Assembly: GCA_019242135.1 (NCBI GenBank)
Contig: JAFAWC010000482.1
Location: 1 to 11,231, forward strand
DNA: 11,231 bases
Direction: 5' to 3'
Source: Mycobacteriaceae bacterium
GTDB lineage: Bacteria; Actinomycetota; Actinomycetes; Mycobacteriales; Mycobacteriaceae
Below are positions 6,895 through 11,231 of the stretch, one piece after another. Position 1 is the first letter of the stretch, and every line of letters begins with the position of its first letter. A program made the translations under genes and the position numbers. Under the pieces are notes generated by a model. That model saw only the letters and a program-made list of their open reading frames with translations, had not been told where the DNA came from and did not search any database.

Positions 6895-8627
6895 CTGACC
6901 GGCTCGACCGGCTCGATGGGCAGCCGACGCAGCGCCCCGGGCGCATCCGCGGGTACCGCCGGATGCTGGGGCGGGATGGGGTCGAGCCGCCGGTAGGGAT
7001 CACCCTGGCGCGGTCGTAGGTCGGTCTCACCCTTGTTCGGCCACAGCGATGCCGCGCGCTCCGCCTGCGCGGTGATCGAAAGCGACGGGTTGACACCAAG
7101 ATTCGCGGAGATAGCCGCGCCGTCGACCACCGACAGCGTCGGGTAGGCATACACTCGGTGGTAGGCGTCGATGACGCCGCTCTGGGGGCTGTCGCCGATG
7201 GCCGCACCCCCGAGAAAGTGCGCGGTCAGCGGAATGTTGAACAGCTCACCCCATGTCCCCCCGGCGACGCCGTCGATCTTCGCGGCGATCCGGCGGGTCA
7301 CCTCGTTGCCGACCGGGATCCAGCTCGGGTTGGGTTCGCCGTGGCCCTGCTTACTCGTTATCCGTCGCATCCCCAACTTGGTGCGCCTTGTAAATGTGGT
7401 GATGGAATTGTCCAGATTCTGCATCACCAGCGCGATCATCGTCCGCTCGCTCCAATGCCGCGCATTGATCATCCGCAGCGTGTCGCGCGGGTTCTTGCCG
7501 GCCTCTTGGAAGAACTGCTTCCAGCGCGGCACGTCGGTGCCCTGCGGGCCCGCGCCGTCGGTCATCAGCGTCTGCAACAGGCCCATAGCGTTGGAGCCCT
7601 TGCCGTAGCGAACCGGCTCGATATGAGTGTCCGACGTCGGGTGAATCGATGACGTGATCGCCACCCCGTGCGTCAGATCCAGGTCGGGGCTGACCTTGAA
7701 TCGTCCTGCGCCGACAATGGATTCCGAGTTGGTCCGAGTCAGCACGCCCAGTTTGTCGGAAAGCTTCGGCAGCTTTCCGCGGTCACGCATCTTGAACAGC
7801 AGCTTCTGCGTGTTATATGTCCCGGCGGCCAACGTGAGATGGGAAGCCGTGAACGATTTCTTCTTCCTGCGCAGCCAGCGGCCTGTCACGACGGTGTCGA
7901 CGCGCCACGTGCCATCGGGCAGCTGTTCGAACCCCGTCACCGTTCTCATCGGAAATACCTGCGCCCCCGCCCTTTCCGCGAGCCCCAGGTAGTTTTTTAC
8001 CAAGGTGTTCTTGGCGCCGTAGCGGCAGCCCGTCATGCACGAGCCGCATTCGATACAGCCGGTCCGGTCGGGTCCCGCTCCGCCGAAGTACGGGTCGGCC
8101 ACCGTCTTGCCCGGGGTCTTTTGCTGGTCCGGACCGAAGAACACACCAACGGGTGTCGGCACGAAGGTCTCGCCGACCCCCATCTCGTCGGCGACCTCCT
8201 TAACGACGCGATCAGCGTCGGTGAACGTCGGGTTGTTGACGACGCCCAGCATGCGCTGTGCCTGCTCATAGTGCGGCATCAACTCCGCACGCCAGTCGGT
8301 GATCTGGGACCACTGCCGGTCGGTGAAGAACGGCTCCGGCGGCACGTAGAGGGTATTGGCGTAGTTCAGCGAGCCCCCACCGACCCCCGCGCCGCCCAGG
8401 ATCATCACATTGCGCAGCAGATGAATGCGCTGGATGCCGTACATGCCGAACTTCGGCGCCCACAGGAACTTGCGCAGGTTCCACGACGTTCGGGCGAATT
8501 CGTGGTCAGCGAAGCGGCGGCCGGCCTCGAGCACACCGACGCGGTAGCCCTTTTCCGTGAGCCGGAGGGCGGTGACGCTGCCGCCGAAACCCGAACCGAT
8601 GATGAGGACGTCGAAGTCAGGCTCCAT
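6882..8627 (-). CDS. choD: ChoD, GMC-type FAD oxidoreductase (putative cholesterol oxidase)
   Basis: 581 residues, complete. It belongs to the glucose-methanol-choline oxidoreductase family and corresponds to Rv3409c; members oxidise alcohols, here presumably sterols. Seen: FAD dinucleotide fold DVLIIGSGFGGSVTALRL (6-23) with LEAG (33-36); the second FAD contact GGAGVGGGSLNYANTLYVPP (78-97); His470 in LTAHFLGG; and the C-terminal VVDGAAISANLGVNPSLSIT (500-519) with Asn513, the His/Asn pair typical of this family's active site. Unusual for GMC enzymes is C191-x2-C194-x2-C197-x3-C201 (CIECGSCMTGC). There is no signal peptide. The 50-residue C-terminal tail is Pro/Arg-rich and low in complexity. 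A true 3-beta-hydroxysterol oxidase activity is disputed for mycobacterial ChoD. The ATG at 8627 lacks a clear Shine-Dalgarno. The gene follows guaB3 after 66 bases and a strong inverted repeat. Confidence 0.95.
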   Translation of the reverse strand: MEPDFDVLIIGSGFGGSVTALRLTEKGYRVGVLEAGRRFADHEFARTSWNLRKFLWAPKFGMYGIQRIHLLRNVMILGGAGVGGGSLNYANTLYVPPEPFFTDRQWSQITDWRAELMPHYEQAQRMLGVVNNPTFTDADRVVKEVADEMGVGETFVPTPVGVFFGPDQQKTPGKTVADPYFGGAGPDRTGCIECGSCMTGCRYGAKNTLVKNYLGLAERAGAQVFPMRTVTGFEQLPDGTWRVDTVVTGRWLRRKKKSFTASHLTLAAGTYNTQKLLFKMRDRGKLPKLSDKLGVLTRTNSESIVGAGRFKVSPDLDLTHGVAITSSIHPTSDTHIEPVRYGKGSNAMGLLQTLMTDGAGPQGTDVPRWKQFFQEAGKNPRDTLRMINARHWSERTMIALVMQNLDNSITTFTRRTKLGMRRITSKQGHGEPNPSWIPVGNEVTRRIAAKIDGVAGGTWGELFNIPLTAHFLGGAAIGDSPQSGVIDAYHRVYAYPTLSVVDGAAISANLGVNPSLSITAQAERAASLWPNKGETDLRPRQGDPYRRLDPIPPQHPAVPADAPGALRRLPIEPVEPVSSAG

Positions 8628-8633
8628 CCGGCA

Positions 8634-8639
8634 AGTATG
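8634..8639 (-). promoter_or_regulatory. Candidate -10 element for leaderless choD transcription
   Basis: The minus strand reads CATACT (four of six to TATAAT), then six bases (TGCCGG), then ATG 8627: the same geometry as at guaA and at the small unknown gene. It lies downstream of the inverted repeat at the guaB3 stop, so choD may have its own promoter. The hexamer itself is mediocre. Confidence 0.35.
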
Positions 8640-8684
8640 ACCTTGCCGGCGGGTAACGCTCCAGGTCGGGTCGGCGTTGTTCGT

Positions 8685-8705
8685 GTCGACTCCTCAGGAG
8701 TCGAC
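8685..8705. terminator. Perfect inverted repeat on the guaB3 stop codon, candidate terminator or RNA stem
   Basis: The arms GTCGACTCCT (8685-8694) and AGGAGTCGAC (8696-8705) are exact complements around a single C. As RNA this is an 8-bp stem with a five-base loop. The guaB3 TGA (8694-8696) sits at the apex. No T-run follows in the direction of transcription, so it would be a terminator without a U-tail or a stem that affects mRNA stability. It could instead be a protein-binding palindrome. Confidence 0.5.
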
Positions 8706-9830
8706 CGTCAGGCCGACCTTCTGGAATTCCTTGAGGTCGCAGTAGCCGGCCTTCGCCATGGCTCGCCGCAGGCCGCCGACCAGATTCAACGACCCGAACG
8801 GGTCGTCAGACGGGCCGCCGAGCACCTGGCGCAGTGGTGGGCGTTCGCCGACCGCGACCTGAAGCAGTGCGCCGCGCGGCAGCGACGGGTGCGCGGCCGC
8901 AGCCGGCCAGAACCACCCGTCGCCCAGTGCCTCGGCCGAGGCCGCCAGCGGCGTGCCGAGCACCACGGCGTCGGCGCCACACGCGATGGCCTTGGCAAGG
9001 TCGCCGGAGGTGTGGATGTCTCCGTCGGCAAGCACATGCACGTAGCGTCCCCCTGTTTCGTCGAGGTATTCGCGCCGCGCCGCGGCGGCGTCGGCGATCG
9101 CGGTGGCCATCGGCACGCTGATGCCCAACACTGCGTCGCTGGTGGTGACGCCGCTGGTGGACCCGTAGCCGACGATGACACCTGCCGCGCCGGTGCGCAT
9201 CAAGTGCAGCGCCGTGCGGTGGTCGATCACCCCGCCGGCCACCACGGGAACGTCAAGCTCGGCGATGAACGTCTTGAGGTTGAGGGGCTCGCCGTCGCGA
9301 GCGACGCGTTCGGCCGACACGATCGAGCCCTGGACCACCAGGAGGTCGATACCGGCCTGGACGAGCACCGGTGTCAGCGAGCGCGCGTTCTGCGGGCTGA
9401 CCCGCACCGCGGTGATCACCCCCGCGTCGCGTATCCGCGCGATCGCGGCACTGAGCAGATCGCGATTCAGCGGCGCGGAGTGCAACTGTTGCAGCAGTCG
9501 GATCGCCGCCGATGGCTCGGGCTCCTTCTCCGCGGCTTCGATTACCTGGGCGATCTTCGCCTCGACGTCGGCGTGCCTGCCAATCAGGCCTTCTCCGTTG
9601 AGGATTCCCAGTCCGCCGAGCCGGCCCAACTCGATCGCGAACGCAGGCGATGCCAGCGCGTCGGTGGGGTGTGACACGACCGGGATCTCGAACCGGTACG
9701 CGTCGAGCTGCCAGGCCGTGGAAACGTCCTTAGACGACCGTGTGCGCCGTGACGGCACGATATTGATGTCGTCGAGTTCATAGGTCCGGCGGGCCGTTCG
9801 GCCCATGCCGATCTCGACCATGTCGCGCAC
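8694..9830 (-). CDS. guaB3: GuaB3, IMP dehydrogenase-family protein without CBS domains
   Basis: 378 residues, complete. It has an IMPDH/GMP reductase-type TIM barrel and very closely matches M. tuberculosis GuaB3 (Rv3410c). Seen: EIGMGRTARRTYELDDI at the N-terminus, a phosphate-binding-type segment DGDIHTSGDLAKAIACGADAVVLG (269-292), and LVGGLRRAMAKAGYCDL near the end. No CBS pair interrupts the barrel. Where IMPDH has the GSICTTR loop with its catalytic Cys, this protein reads GYGSTSGVTTSDAVLG (221-236), without Cys. Its reaction is therefore uncertain: M. tuberculosis GuaB3 was not found to have normal IMPDH activity, while GuaB3 of cyanobacteria is reported active. The start GTG 9830 has purine-rich GAAGAGAGA upstream; ATG 9821 (375 residues, MVEIGMG) is the alternative and matches the M. 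tuberculosis length. It lies 48 bases after guaB2 and is likely co-transcribed. Confidence 0.95.
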   Translation of the reverse strand: MRDMVEIGMGRTARRTYELDDINIVPSRRTRSSKDVSTAWQLDAYRFEIPVVSHPTDALASPAFAIELGRLGGLGILNGEGLIGRHADVEAKIAQVIEAAEKEPEPSAAIRLLQQLHSAPLNRDLLSAAIARIRDAGVITAVRVSPQNARSLTPVLVQAGIDLLVVQGSIVSAERVARDGEPLNLKTFIAELDVPVVAGGVIDHRTALHLMRTGAAGVIVGYGSTSGVTTSDAVLGISVPMATAIADAAAARREYLDETGGRYVHVLADGDIHTSGDLAKAIACGADAVVLGTPLAASAEALGDGWFWPAAAAHPSLPRGALLQVAVGERPPLRQVLGGPSDDPFGSLNLVGGLRRAMAKAGYCDLKEFQKVGLTVDS

Positions 9831-9878
9831 TTTTTCTATCTCTCTTCACCCAAGCGGTTCATCGGAATGAAGTCTGCT

Positions 9879-11231
<1,353 letters not shown>

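Noticed and set aside
7668..9674. A 668-codon open frame on the + strand across choD and guaB3
   Set aside because: It is antisense to two unmistakable genes. Its product is rich in Arg, His, Gly and Asp with no family motif, as expected of a mirror frame in GC-rich DNA.

Overview
The window is GC-rich actinobacterial DNA. The gene set and order identify it as Mycobacterium or a very close relative. ImuA', ImuB, GuaA, GuaB2, GuaB3 and ChoD all read as direct counterparts of the M. tuberculosis proteins. A deazaflavin (F420)-dependent nitroreductase-family protein and SOS boxes of the mycobacterial type (TCGAAC-N4-GTTCGA) agree with this. The species cannot be told from the sequence. The guaA-choD interval holds only two genes, without the phytoene synthase and isoprenoid genes that sit there in M. 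tuberculosis, which points to a non-tuberculous species.

Layout. The left edge holds the 3' two thirds of a nucleoside hydrolase gene (+). It converges on the imuA'-imuB pair (-), the accessory half of the DNA-damage mutasome. A clear LexA box lies in front of imuA', in the gap shared with a divergent F420-type reductase gene (+). That gene converges on guaA (GMP synthase, -). Next come a small unrecognised W/C/H-rich protein (-) and a YihY/BrkB-type membrane protein (-). A 287-base gap without a convincing gene follows, then choD (-), guaB3 (-) and guaB2 (-), which runs off the right edge.

How the genes fit together. GuaB2 converts IMP to XMP and GuaA converts XMP to GMP. The nucleoside hydrolase salvages bases from nucleosides, so the window is largely purine metabolism. 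ImuA' and ImuB work with DnaE2, which is encoded elsewhere, in error-prone repair under LexA control.

The main point of interest is a second LexA-type box at 5492..5507. It overlaps a good -10 hexamer placed exactly where it would start a leaderless mRNA on the GTG of the small unknown protein. This makes that protein a candidate undescribed SOS-regulated gene. Other observations are a recurring -10-to-start-codon geometry suggesting leaderless mRNAs, a perfect 10-base inverted repeat centred on the guaB3 stop codon, the absence of the IMPDH catalytic cysteine loop in GuaB3, and a four-cysteine cluster inside ChoD.
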